Positions 61,735 through 64,000 of a DNA stretch of 64,000 bases are shown here, in pieces. The notes beneath the pieces are model-generated. The model did not search any database, had not been told where the DNA came from, and worked only from the letters and a program-made list of their open reading frames with translations. Origin of the DNA: Strongylocentrotus purpuratus (lineage: Eukaryota; Echinodermata; Echinoidea; Camarodonta; Strongylocentrotidae); assembly GCF_000002235.5 (NCBI RefSeq), contig NW_022145605.1, positions 35,928,579 to 35,992,578 on the forward strand. The letters run 5' to 3'. The position numbers and the translations under genes are program-made. How positions within the stretch are numbered: position 1 is the first letter of the stretch; each line of letters starts with the position of its first letter.

Positions 61735-62992
61735 CGGGGAGAAGGGATGTGAGAGGAACTGACCATCGAATGTGTAAACATTTAGAACTTTGCTTGTCTG
61801 AGAGTGCAGTAATAAGAAAAGGTACATGAACACATTGCAGAGAGAAGGGAATAGAGAGGGTGAGAAAATAGGGAAGAGGGCATGGTTGTTTCATTGTTTA
61901 CAAATTCATTCATGGAGATTACTGCTGCCAGAAAGCTGGCGCGCAGCGGACAGGGTGTAACATTACATTGCAGTTTCTTTGATTATCTTTATCATCGGCT
62001 ATTAGCACATTCCAAAATGTATGCAAATAACGGTTAAACGGAGCAAGAAATGCTAAACGGTTTTGATGAATGCGGTCGGATAACCGTCTGTTAAATGGTT
62101 CGACTCAGGCCTAATTTCAAGTGTAGATTGCTTTTAACATGCCCTCAAAACTCATTTGTTCAAAGCGGCTTTCCAGTAGCTTTAGATTTACTTTCACGTT
62201 GTTGTTGTTCATTTTTGTGTGTAATTTTTGTGTACTTATATAGTTTTTCTTCTCCATGCGCCTCGAACACATTAGTCATGTGGAGTTGGCGCATTACAAA
62301 TACTCTATATTATTATTATTATTATTATACAGTGTTTACAACGATACCGGACTGCTCAAATGCTGCTTCATGGGTTGTGTCTTCAGGCAGGGACAGATCA
62401 TGACAGAAATCTACTCTTGAAATGTAAGTCACAATCACCAATTTCCTGGCTACTCTCACATTAAGGGTAGGATAGTGATAGTTACATTGTATACCAAATA
62501 GAGACATAATATTTTCCTGCAAGCTTTGTGTAAATTCTTGAAAGGGATAACCAGCAGCATAACAAGTTATATGTATTTAAAGTTGTATAAATCAACATCA
62601 ATTGTTAAGGGGGAGGGGGTAACAGTGGGTATGTAGAGGAAAAGAGTATTATCCCAAATTATATTCATGATGTATTAATGAATGTATCTTTCTAGTGTAC
62701 TGTGAAACAATTAATCGTCGGTCTTAAATCTCTAATTAGCTAGACATTCTTCATGCTGACATTGTTTAACTTAATAATTGTGTAATTTGAAAAAAGAGAC
62801 CTTTTCATGTACACGACATAACTAGCAAACAAACCACCCTTTTTATATTCTTTTGTGACCTTCCTATATTTGTTTTCATTAATACTTTTGTTTTTCTCTA
62901 ATAATATTTCTGCAGTTAAAAATGCCCTTGACCAAAGACTGCTCTTCCTTGAGAGGCAACAGACCCCTGTGACTCCTATGATTGGTCTCTAG
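25777..62992 (+). CDS. ULK1/2: ULK1/ULK2 autophagy-initiating serine/threonine kinase (Unc-51/Atg1 family), 26 coding exons
   Basis: Seen: 26 exons with GT/AG boundaries join in phase to 3048 nt, a 1015-residue protein. Residues 9-272 form a protein kinase domain: glycine loop GHGAFAIV (16-23), VAIK Lys39, helix-C Glu56, HRD Asp131, DFG Asp159, activation-loop Thr174 (equivalent to human ULK1 Thr180), APE 183-185. Residues ~281-736 are Ser/Pro-rich and include EDDFVIV (LIR core F375-V378). Residues ~788-1015 match the ULK C-terminal EAT/MIT domain: [20 protein letters not shown]. Known for the family: ULK with ATG13, FIP200/RB1CC1 and ATG101 starts autophagosome formation; mTORC1 and AMPK phosphorylate the linker. 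Inferred: pre-duplication orthologue of vertebrate ULK1 and ULK2. Ser760 lies in an RRNS basophilic kinase context. Start: first in-frame ATG after a stop at 25675. The gene spans 37 kb with 8 kb intron 3. Exon limits are by eye from splice consensus and family alignment from memory. Confidence 0.96.
25867..27207 (+). other. ULK1/2 intron 1
   Basis: 1.34 kb phase 0 intron. AT-rich; no repeat with clear ends recognised. Two open frames near 26093-26556 show no similarity I recognise. Confidence 0.8.
27208..27300 (+). CDS. ULK1/2: ULK1/2 exon 2 (residues 31-61)
   Basis: Acceptor aacag|AGA, donor AAG|gtacag, phase 0 at both ends. Carries the [11 protein letters not shown] block with ATP-anchoring Lys39, and EKEIEILK with helix-C Glu56. 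Near-identical in order to human ULK1 [11 protein letters not shown]. Confidence 0.95.
27838..27879 (+). CDS. ULK1/2: ULK1/2 exon 3 (residues 62-75)
   Basis: A 42 nt exon, acceptor tccag|GAG, donor AAG|gtaaga, phase 0 at both ends. Encodes [14 protein letters not shown], aligning with ELKHENIVALYDFQ of ULK1. Confidence 0.93.
30861..32627 (+). mobile_element. hAT-like element with a giant internal inverted repeat, family TAGGCCTGAGTC
   Basis: Perfect 8 bp duplication ATCGTTAG (30853-30860, 32628-32635) and 12 bp TIR TAGGCCTGAGTC / GACTCAGGCCTA. Subterminal CGGGTTTCGGG and CCCGGGTCC arrays. Inside, arms of ~610-640 bp (about 31030-31644 and 31777-32415) are inverted copies of each other around a ~132 bp loop with CACGTGA motifs. 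No transposase was seen. It shares its ends with 60750-62113. Confidence 0.92.
31030..32415. repeat. Long inverted repeat (hairpin) with ~610-640 bp arms
   Basis: Landmarks pair across the centre: AGTTGACGGTAGGTG near 31070 with CACCTACCGTCAACT near 32375; CTCGATATCGAGTTCAGCTA near 31590 with its inverse near 31810; ACGTAGTTGTCATGCA with TGCATGACAACTACGT at the inner ends. Only scattered mismatches and small indels were seen. Confidence 0.93.
35908..35977 (+). CDS. ULK1/2: ULK1/2 exon 4 (residues 76-98)
   Basis: Follows the 8 kb intron 3. Acceptor tttttag|GAG, donor CACA|gtaaga, phase 0 in and 1 out. Encodes the kinase hinge: [18 protein letters not shown], matching [17 protein letters not shown] of vertebrate ULK1. 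Confidence 0.95.
36817..36915 (+). mobile_element. Palindromic miniature element, copy 1
   Basis: Reads TCGTCGCTGTTTTCACGAAG TGACGGTAGTGA at left, mirrored by TCACTACCGTCACTTCGTGA AAACAAGGACGA at right, with a ~35 bp middle. The same element lies inverted at 39731-39830. Target duplication unclear. Confidence 0.88.
38118..38301 (+). repeat. CT-rich simple repeat upstream of exon 5
   Basis: TCTCTC runs, the last about 35 bp uninterrupted (38267-38301), 24 bp from the exon 5 acceptor, so it probably serves as an extended polypyrimidine tract. Confidence 0.85.
38326..38376 (+). CDS. ULK1/2: ULK1/2 exon 5 (residues 99-115)
   Basis: A 51 nt exon encoding [17 protein letters not shown] of kinase helix E. 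Acceptor ttttcag|TC comes after a long CT-rich tract; donor ATAG|gtaaag. Phases 1-1, so skipping it would keep the frame while removing 17 residues. Confidence 0.93.
39277..39575. mobile_element. Mariner/Tc1-like fold-back MITE
   Basis: TA dinucleotides flank it (39275-39276, 39576-39577). The ends AAAGTGTGGGGAGCCCC and, inverted, CAGTGTTGGGAGCCC match imperfectly. Pairing continues through TGTATCATAATGTGAAAGA and GACACATTTCTG to the centre, so it is an imperfect palindrome ~300 bp long. Confidence 0.8.
39731..39830 (-). mobile_element. Palindromic miniature element, copy 2 (inverted)
   Basis: The reverse complement of 36817-36915 with few differences; a run of T replaces CAAAAA in the middle. 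Lies on the other side of exon 5 from copy 1. Confidence 0.88.
40060..40111 (+). repeat. Retroposon-type 3' tail with (ATT)n
   Basis: AAGCTGCGCTATATAAATTT followed by ATT repeats, the layout seen again at 51890-51956 and 62255-62330. Confidence 0.55.
40340..40545 (-). mobile_element. tRNA-derived SINE-like element, copy 2 (reverse)
   Basis: On the minus strand, GGTTCGAGTCC (complement of 40484-40494) is a Pol III B-box, followed by CCTTTGGCAAGATATTAATC TAC. Same core as the copies at 2530, 44840 and 58010. Confidence 0.65.
41930..42055 (+). CDS. ULK1/2: ULK1/2 exon 6, catalytic loop (residues 116-157)
   Basis: Acceptor tatgtag|CT, donor ATAG|gttggt, phases 1-1. Encodes [14 protein letters not shown] with catalytic Asp131 and Asn136, then the ULK-specific insert [17 protein letters not shown] leading to the DFG motif. 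Confidence 0.96.
42598..42671 (+). CDS. ULK1/2: ULK1/2 exon 7, activation segment (residues 158-182)
   Basis: Acceptor tcctag|CT, donor ATG|gtgagt, phase 1 in and 0 out. Encodes [19 protein letters not shown] followed by GSPLYM: the magnesium-binding Asp159 and activation-loop Thr174. Confidence 0.96.
43288..43448 (+). CDS. ULK1/2: ULK1/2 exon 8, kinase C-lobe (residues 183-236)
   Basis: Acceptor accacag|GCC, donor CCCAA|gtaagt, phase 0 in and 2 out. Begins [20 protein letters not shown], the APE motif and helix F aspartate, and continues [20 protein letters not shown]. Confidence 0.96.
43449..45141 (+). other. ULK1/2 intron 8
   Basis: 1.69 kb. Contains SINE copy 3 near its 3' end. The rest, including an 83-codon frame at 43541-43792, shows nothing recognised. 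Confidence 0.75.
44840..45045 (+). mobile_element. tRNA-derived SINE-like element, copy 3
   Basis: A tRNA-like head (GTCGTGGTCTTTTGGATGC) with a degenerate B-box GTGATCCAAGTCC, then TTAGCACGTCATCAATC, CATTTGCC and GTTATTCCTTGAACGC, colinear with 2585-2710. Confidence 0.65.
45142..45224 (+). CDS. ULK1/2: ULK1/2 exon 9 (residues 236-263)
   Basis: Acceptor taccag|T, donor TTCG|gtatga, phase 2 in and 1 out. Encodes [20 protein letters not shown] then QKDRIEF, the kinase C-terminal helices; ULK2 has QKDRMDF here. Confidence 0.94.
45725..45775 (+). CDS. ULK1/2: ULK1/2 exon 10, end of kinase domain (residues 264-280)
   Basis: Acceptor ctacag|AC, donor TCAA|gtaagt, phases 1-1. DKFFSHDFL closes the kinase domain (ULK2: FFSHPFLE), followed by GKNLKSTS at the linker start. 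Confidence 0.92.
46354..46509. mobile_element. PIF/Harbinger-like palindromic MITE
   Basis: ACA flanks both sides (46351-46353, 46510-46512). The ends GGCCTGATTTCACAAAGGAG and, inverted, GGACCGAATTCACAAAGGAG pair, and pairing continues through GTTTGTCGAC, CCTTGGTTTTCG and ACGTGTTTTTACA to the centre. The 3 bp duplication and GGCCTG-TTTCACAAAG ends resemble Harbinger MITEs. Confidence 0.75.
46626..46903 (+). CDS. ULK1/2: ULK1/2 exon 11, start of Ser/Pro-rich linker (residues 281-373)
   Basis: The longest coding exon, 278 nt. Acceptor tgtag|CT, donor GAT|gtaagt, phase 1 in and 0 out. Ser/Pro-rich; opens [20 protein letters not shown] and ends GSSDLVED just ahead of the LIR exon. Confidence 0.93.
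46904..47951 (+). other. ULK1/2 intron 11
   Basis: Begins with an inverted retroposon-type tail (AATAATAATA, then GGCGCTTAATAC and CTAAGCGC at 46961-47014). The remainder is AT-rich with nothing recognised. Confidence 0.6.
47952..47994 (+). CDS. ULK1/2: ULK1/2 exon 12, LC3-interacting motif (residues 374-387)
   Basis: A 43 nt exon encoding [14 protein letters not shown]. The preceding exon ends ED, so the junction makes EDDFVIV, an acidic-led LIR core matching the DFVMV LIR of human ULK1. Acceptor tttcag|GAC, donor TCAT|gtaagt, phase 0 in and 1 out. Confidence 0.92.
48581..49288. mobile_element. Mariner-like fold-back element, one end missing
   Basis: Left end CAGTGCGTCCCAGAAAAAAT follows a (TA)n run (48548-48580); such CAGTGCGTCCCA ends are typical of Tc1/mariner elements. 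Sequence from about 48740 to 49010 recurs inverted at about 49025-49288 (CTTAACTxxGTTTCGTTGAC, GGTGTCATAYGAAAG). The outer ~160 bp of the left arm have no partner on the right, so the right end is lost. Confidence 0.8.
49341..49401 (+). CDS. ULK1/2: ULK1/2 exon 13 (residues 388-407)
   Basis: Acceptor ttttcag|AT, donor CGAAG|gtgagt, phase 1 in and 2 out. Encodes [20 protein letters not shown]; no known motif. Confidence 0.88.
50052..50246. mobile_element. Diverged fold-back MITE
   Basis: ATGATTTCATTCACCCGTTA CAAATAATTGTAT at left pairs with ATACAACTATTTGTAACTGG TGAAAGAAATCATT at right; pairing runs on through TCAATAGTCAGAATG to the centre with many mismatches, suggesting an old copy. Confidence 0.7.
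50252..50615. mobile_element. TTAA-flanked MITE, family AGGTAAAGACCAGT
   Basis: TTAA at 50248-50251 and 50616-50619; 14 bp perfect TIR AGGTAAAGACCAGT / ACTGGTCTTTACCT. TTAA target use points to piggyBac or Kolobok-type transposases. No coding sequence. Confidence 0.88.
50727..50852 (+). CDS. ULK1/2: ULK1/2 exon 14, linker (residues 408-449)
   Basis: Acceptor atccag|C, donor GAAAG|gtcagt, phases 2-2. Ser-rich with a basic patch ([13 protein letters not shown]). Length divisible by three, so it could be skipped without a frameshift. Confidence 0.9.
51084..51623. mobile_element. TTAA-flanked fold-back MITE, family AGGGAAAGTCCACCC
   Basis: TTAA at 51080-51083 and 51624-51627. Ends AGGGAAAGTCCACCCTGAAA / TTTTGGGGGTGGACTTTCCC T. 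The outer ~190 bp on each side are inverted copies (GAAGTTGTGATCAATCAAA, AATTGGCAACTCT). Confidence 0.9.
51885..51956 (+). repeat. Retroposon-type 3' tail with (ATT)n near exon 15
   Basis: TTGTTATAGTGCTTAGAGAC, CGGTGGTAAGCACCG, then seven ATT units ending 40 bp before the exon 15 acceptor. Confidence 0.55.
51996..52113 (+). CDS. ULK1/2: ULK1/2 exon 15, linker (residues 450-489)
   Basis: Acceptor accag|G, donor CAG|gtaaca, phase 2 in and 0 out. Encodes a Ser/Pro/Arg stretch with SPKQSPSS and ending IHAQ; it resembles exon 16 in its last half. Confidence 0.9.
52114..53031 (+). other. ULK1/2 intron 15
   Basis: 0.92 kb of AT-rich sequence; no bounded repeat or coding frame seen. Confidence 0.75.
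53032..53148 (+). CDS. ULK1/2: ULK1/2 exon 16, linker (residues 490-528)
   Basis: Acceptor ttgtag|ATA, donor CAG|gtataa, phase 0 at both ends, 117 nt, so a frame-neutral cassette. Contains [21 protein letters not shown] and ends ILAQ. Confidence 0.86.
53149..54108 (+). other. ULK1/2 intron 16
   Basis: Dominated by the pyrimidine minisatellite at 53518-53760; nothing else recognised. Confidence 0.75.
53518..53760 (+). repeat. Pyrimidine minisatellite, ~24-34 bp units
   Basis: Irregular repeats of CATTCTTTCTTTCTCTG joined by TTTCTTTCTTCCCTC or CTC; one strand is almost purely C/T for ~240 bp. Such tracts can adopt triplex structures. The long Lys/Glu/Arg frames on the minus strand are a by-product. 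Confidence 0.92.
54109..54181 (+). CDS. ULK1/2: ULK1/2 exon 17, linker (residues 529-552)
   Basis: Acceptor tttaag|GCT (AAG rather than CAG/TAG), donor TACA|gtaagt, phase 0 in and 1 out. Encodes [20 protein letters not shown] then GSQY. Confidence 0.85.
54182..54980 (+). other. ULK1/2 intron 17
   Basis: Contains a ~120 bp fold-back at 54270-54391; the rest is AT-rich without recognised features. Confidence 0.7.
54270..54391. repeat. Fold-back repeat (possible MITE)
   Basis: GGGCATTAGTAAGAATTACC CACACAAGGTACCTTT pairs with AAGGTACCGAGTGTGGGTAA TTTTACTAATGCCC. Target duplication not clear. Confidence 0.75.
54981..55178 (+). CDS. ULK1/2: ULK1/2 exon 18, linker (residues 553-618)
   Basis: Acceptor acatcag|AT, donor AAAT|gtaagt, phases 1-1, 198 nt. 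Very Ser/Pro-rich with several SP/TP sites ([11 protein letters not shown]); ends SPARRK. Confidence 0.9.
55679..55818 (+). CDS. ULK1/2: ULK1/2 exon 19, linker (residues 619-665)
   Basis: Acceptor gatgatag|TA, donor GAG|gtaaga, phase 1 in and 0 out. Contains [10 protein letters not shown], resembling LGSPTKAVPS of human ULK1, and ITFTIG. Confidence 0.9.
55819..56557 (+). other. ULK1/2 intron 19
   Basis: 0.74 kb; a CCCTAACCC-rich patch at 55960-56020, otherwise nothing recognised. Introns 2 and 18 (27301-27837, 55179-55678) likewise hold nothing recognised. Confidence 0.6.
56558..56771 (+). CDS. ULK1/2: ULK1/2 exon 20, linker (residues 666-736)
   Basis: Acceptor tttgcag|CCT, donor CCAG|gtaaga, phase 0 in and 1 out. 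Contains [17 protein letters not shown], aligning with SRLTDLLLKAAFG of human ULK1. A decayed partial copy of its 3' end lies about 150 bp downstream in intron 20. Confidence 0.92.
56920..57000 (+). pseudogene. Decayed duplicate of the 3' end of ULK1/2 exon 20
   Basis: ATGCCTGAAGGCTGCCTTTG then TATGAACCCAGGAAGCAGCA match 56707-56770 of exon 20 at about 88-90% by eye. Single-base losses break the frame, and the donor equivalent reads CTAATAAG instead of CAGGTAAG, so it cannot act as an exon. It lies in intron 20, ~150 bp after its parent. Confidence 0.85.
57154..57344 (+). CDS. ULK1/2: ULK1/2 exon 21, linker end and EAT domain start (residues 737-800)
   Basis: Acceptor tttcag|GT, donor GCA|gtgagt, phase 1 in and 0 out. 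Contains RRNS at Ser760 and [14 protein letters not shown], the conserved entry to the ULK C-terminal domain (human TFEAPDLPEETL). Confidence 0.95.
57597..57619. repeat. G-run in intron 21
   Basis: A run of about 22 G directly after TTTTTC, next to a TACATGTACATGTA motif. Confidence 0.9.
57819..57985 (+). CDS. ULK1/2: ULK1/2 exon 22, EAT domain (residues 801-855)
   Basis: Acceptor tgccag|GCG, donor TATAG|gtgagc, phase 0 in and 2 out. [20 protein letters not shown] aligns with QEHTEILRGLRFTLVFVQHV of human ULK1, the first helix of the ATG13-binding tandem MIT region. Confidence 0.94.
58010..58260 (-). mobile_element. tRNA-derived SINE-like element, copy 4 (reverse)
   Basis: On the minus strand a tRNA-like head with CTAGTGGTTACGTCACCGAA and B-box-like GAGGATTGAAGCC precedes CCTTTGGCAAGACATTAATC C. 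Its 5' end on the + strand reads ATATAGCGCTCATG, like a SINE tail reversed. Fills most of intron 22 (57986-58334). Confidence 0.7.
58335..58453 (+). CDS. ULK1/2: ULK1/2 exon 23, EAT domain (residues 856-895)
   Basis: Acceptor ttgcag|G, donor ACAG|gtacgc, phase 2 in and 1 out. [19 protein letters not shown] aligns with FAEQLVLYLKVAELLSSGL of human ULK1. Confidence 0.95.
58656..58909. mobile_element. TTAA-flanked MITE in intron 23, family AAGGGAAACCCAACC
   Basis: TTAA at 58652-58655 and 58910-58913; ends AAGGGAAACCCAACC / GGTTGGATTGCCCT. Of the same general type as 50252-50615 and 51084-51623 but with different ends. The rest of intron 23 (58454-59578) holds a short TA run near 58533-58560 and nothing else recognised. 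Confidence 0.8.
59579..59772 (+). CDS. ULK1/2: ULK1/2 exon 24, EAT domain (residues 896-960)
   Basis: Acceptor tgacag|TC, donor GAG|gtaagc, phase 1 in and 0 out. [18 protein letters not shown] and SAGMDEMF align with human VRRLNELYKASVVSCQGL and SAALDEMF. A decayed copy of its middle part lies in intron 24. Confidence 0.95.
59802..60328. mobile_element. TA-flanked DNA element with GCCGCA motifs
   Basis: TA at 59800-59801 and 60329-60330. Ends CCGTATTTGCCGGCGATAAA / inverted CAGTATTTGCCTGCGTTAAC, with subterminal GCCGCACCC motifs at both sides. Inserted only ~28 bp past the exon 24 donor. CCGTATTT-type ends with GCCGCA repeats are widespread in animal DNA elements; superfamily not assigned. 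Confidence 0.75.
60374..60443 (+). pseudogene. Decayed duplicate of part of ULK1/2 exon 24
   Basis: GGGAGCCCTCTACATTCTTT through GCTGATGTA matches exon 24 from 59640 onward, about 55 of 67 positions by eye. It reads [20 protein letters not shown], against [20 protein letters not shown] in the exon; several differences are silent. It then hits TAA. Neither the exon start nor its end is preserved, so it is not a usable exon. Confidence 0.88.
60750..62113 (+). mobile_element. hAT-like non-autonomous element, family TAGGCCTGAGTC, second copy
   Basis: Perfect 8 bp duplication ATTTCAAG (60742-60749, 62114-62121); ends TAAGCCTGAGTC / GACTCAGGCCTA, the same 12 bp ends as 30861-32627. Subterminal AACCGTTTAACCG-type motifs at both sides. 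The interior differs from the first copy and holds GT and GA simple repeats (61431-61465, 61701-61733). Confidence 0.92.
62217..62330 (+). repeat. Retroposon-type 3' end with (ATT)n abutting exon 25
   Basis: CATGCGCCTCGAACACATTA, GGAGTTGGCGCATTACAAAT, then ATT repeats that run straight into the tatacag acceptor of exon 25. Confidence 0.6.
62333..62423 (+). CDS. ULK1/2: ULK1/2 exon 25, EAT domain (residues 961-990)
   Basis: Acceptor tatacag|TGT directly abuts an (ATT)n tail of a retroposon-like repeat; donor AAAT|gtaagt; phase 0 in and 1 out. [13 protein letters not shown] aligns with PRYHKALLLLEGL of human ULK1. Confidence 0.93.
62916..62992 (+). CDS. ULK1/2: ULK1/2 exon 26, C-terminus and stop (residues 991-1015)
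   Basis: Acceptor tctgcag|[15 protein letters not shown] corresponds to the human C-terminal KLCIERRLSALL helix. The last residues PMIGL and the TAG stop come from a GATTGGTC repeat that continues through the 3' UTR, so this tail is probably lineage-specific. Confidence 0.92.
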
Positions 62993-63395
62993 CAATGGTC
63001 ACTGCTCGGACCGTTGGGATGGTTCAAGTTTAGGAGCTGACCATCTGCCAAGATCTAAATAGCTGGTCACCTCTGGATTGTGGGTTTGCACAAAATTGCT
63101 AGGATTTCTATGATTGGTCATATCTTGACCTTGGGATGGTCACCCTTTGTACTCCTGCGATTGGTCATCTGGGCCTCAATAACTGGTCACTTCTTGATCT
63201 AGGACTTGCATAATTGGCCATCTCAAAGACGTCCATGATTGGTCAATTCTGGAACCCCTATTGGTCTTCTCTTGAAGCTGTCTTAGAAACATGTCATGGA
63301 CTGGCATAGTTGGTCATCTCCTTGACCTCTGTCATTAGTCATCTCTCAATCTTGCAGTGGTCAATTCTGTGGCACCCATGACCAATCATCTCATC
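62973..63395 (+). repeat. Degenerate tandem repeat in the stop-codon region and 3' UTR
   Basis: About a dozen variants of ATGATTGGTCATCTC spaced ~20-50 bp, e.g. near 62978, 63110, 63160, 63232, 63307 and 63356. The first variant supplies the codons for Met-Ile-Gly-Leu and the stop. Confidence 0.85.
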
Positions 63396-64000
63396 TCGAG
63401 CATTAGCATCAGATATCTTTGATATTCCCAAAGGTAATATCTCAAGGACTGTTCATCTGGACAAAGTGAGCGTTCAACAAGAAGCTTTCCTGGAGAAAGA
63501 AGATGATAAAACAAGTGGGAGAGACAGTAGAAGATGTCTTCACTTACTGGTCCACCTATACATGTACATGTAGGTTTGCAGGAGGATAAACTCTTTATCT
63601 GAGAGTGAGTGATGAACTGAAAGAGGGCATCCACTTCTACCCACAGAGAGGGTGTGTTAGGAGAGGTGTGATAAGAAGGTATGAAGGGGCCTGGTGAAGT
63701 ATGGATGCAAATCTCCATATAATTATTATTCAGGTGGAGTTTCAATTATAGAATAAGAAGAGAGGATATGGCAGGTTAGTATGGTATTGATTGTGCAATG
63801 CAGATTAGTGGACATTCTAAAAAATTGTGGGAAGGTAGAGAAGAGTATTTATTGCTTGATATATTCAGCTTTGGTTTAAACAAAGAAAATATCAACTCTG
63901 ATCCATGAGAGTTACCATTTGTGCTCTAAATTATGTGCTCCTGTTTTCTTTTGTTTTATGGAGAATTTTTTTTTGGATTAAGTTTGTTTTCGTTGCATCC
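62993..64000 (+). other. ULK1/2: ULK1/2 3' untranslated region (to window end)
   Basis: Follows the TAG stop at 62990-62992. No further conserved coding sequence and no AATAAA or ATTAAA was noticed, so the poly(A) site probably lies beyond the window. The first ~400 bp are a degenerate tandem repeat; the rest is unremarkable AT-rich sequence with one TACATGTACATGTA motif near 63558. Confidence 0.7.

Larger units (their letters stand above)
59773..62332 (+). other. ULK1/2 intron 24
   Basis: A 2.56 kb intron almost filled by insertions: a TA-flanked element (59802-60328), an exon 24 relic (60374-60443), a hAT-like element (60750-62113) and an ATT-tailed retroposon end (62217-62330). Confidence 0.85.

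Noticed and set aside
1-64000. Retroviral, LTR or Polinton-type elements
   Set aside because: I saw no long terminal repeats, reverse transcriptase, integrase, capsid or polymerase B motifs on either strand.

Overview
The window is animal nuclear DNA, AT-rich and repeat-dense, with one confidently recognised gene: the autophagy-initiating Ser/Thr kinase ULK1/ULK2 (Unc-51/Atg1 family) on the + strand. Its 26 coding exons run from 25777 to 62992. Joined in phase they give a complete 1015-residue protein, close to vertebrate ULK1/ULK2 length (about 1040-1050). A single gene equidistant to ULK1 and ULK2, the SINE and DNA-transposon families, the long G/C and T runs and the dispersed TACATGTA palindromes suggest an invertebrate deuterostome, most likely an echinoderm such as a sea urchin or sea star. 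The taxon is an inference; the gene call is not in doubt.

Layout. 1-25.4 kb: no gene I can support. It holds tRNA-type SINE sequence (~2.5 kb), two near-identical copies of a 0.6 kb hAT-like element (4851-5480 and 15519-16120), a 1.68 kb TIR element (6697-8376), a 0.9 kb hAT-like element built of three ~200 bp units, one inverted (11711-12618), an unclassified GC-shifted block (12.8-14.76 kb), and a 7 kb zone (18.1-25.0 kb) packed with G/C-run elements and ~100-120 bp tandem repeats. A minus-strand open frame at 10569-10856 is a weak exon candidate. 25.4-25.8 kb: probable promoter and 5' UTR. 25.8-63 kb: ULK1/2. Introns are full of non-autonomous DNA elements: TTAA-flanked MITEs, TA-flanked mariner-like fold-backs, a Harbinger-like MITE, hAT-like elements with perfect 8 bp target duplications (30861-32627, itself inserted in another element; 60750-62113), and SINEs. 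63.0-64 kb: 3' UTR made largely of a degenerate GATTGGTCA repeat; no polyadenylation signal was seen before the window ends.

The ULK protein has an N-terminal kinase domain (about 9-272, all catalytic residues present), a long Ser/Pro-rich linker with a DFVIV LC3-interacting motif (374-378), and a conserved C-terminal EAT/MIT-type domain (about 788-1015) of the kind that binds ATG13. The most unusual observations are two decayed exon fragments (of exons 20 and 24) lying in the introns just downstream of their parents, a 3' UTR repeat that runs into the last sense codons, a ~0.6 kb-armed hairpin inside a nested hAT-like element, SINE-type ATT tails placed at splice acceptors, and a shared design (8 bp duplication plus family-specific subterminal motif arrays) in the hAT-like elements. 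I found no sign of a wholly new gene system.
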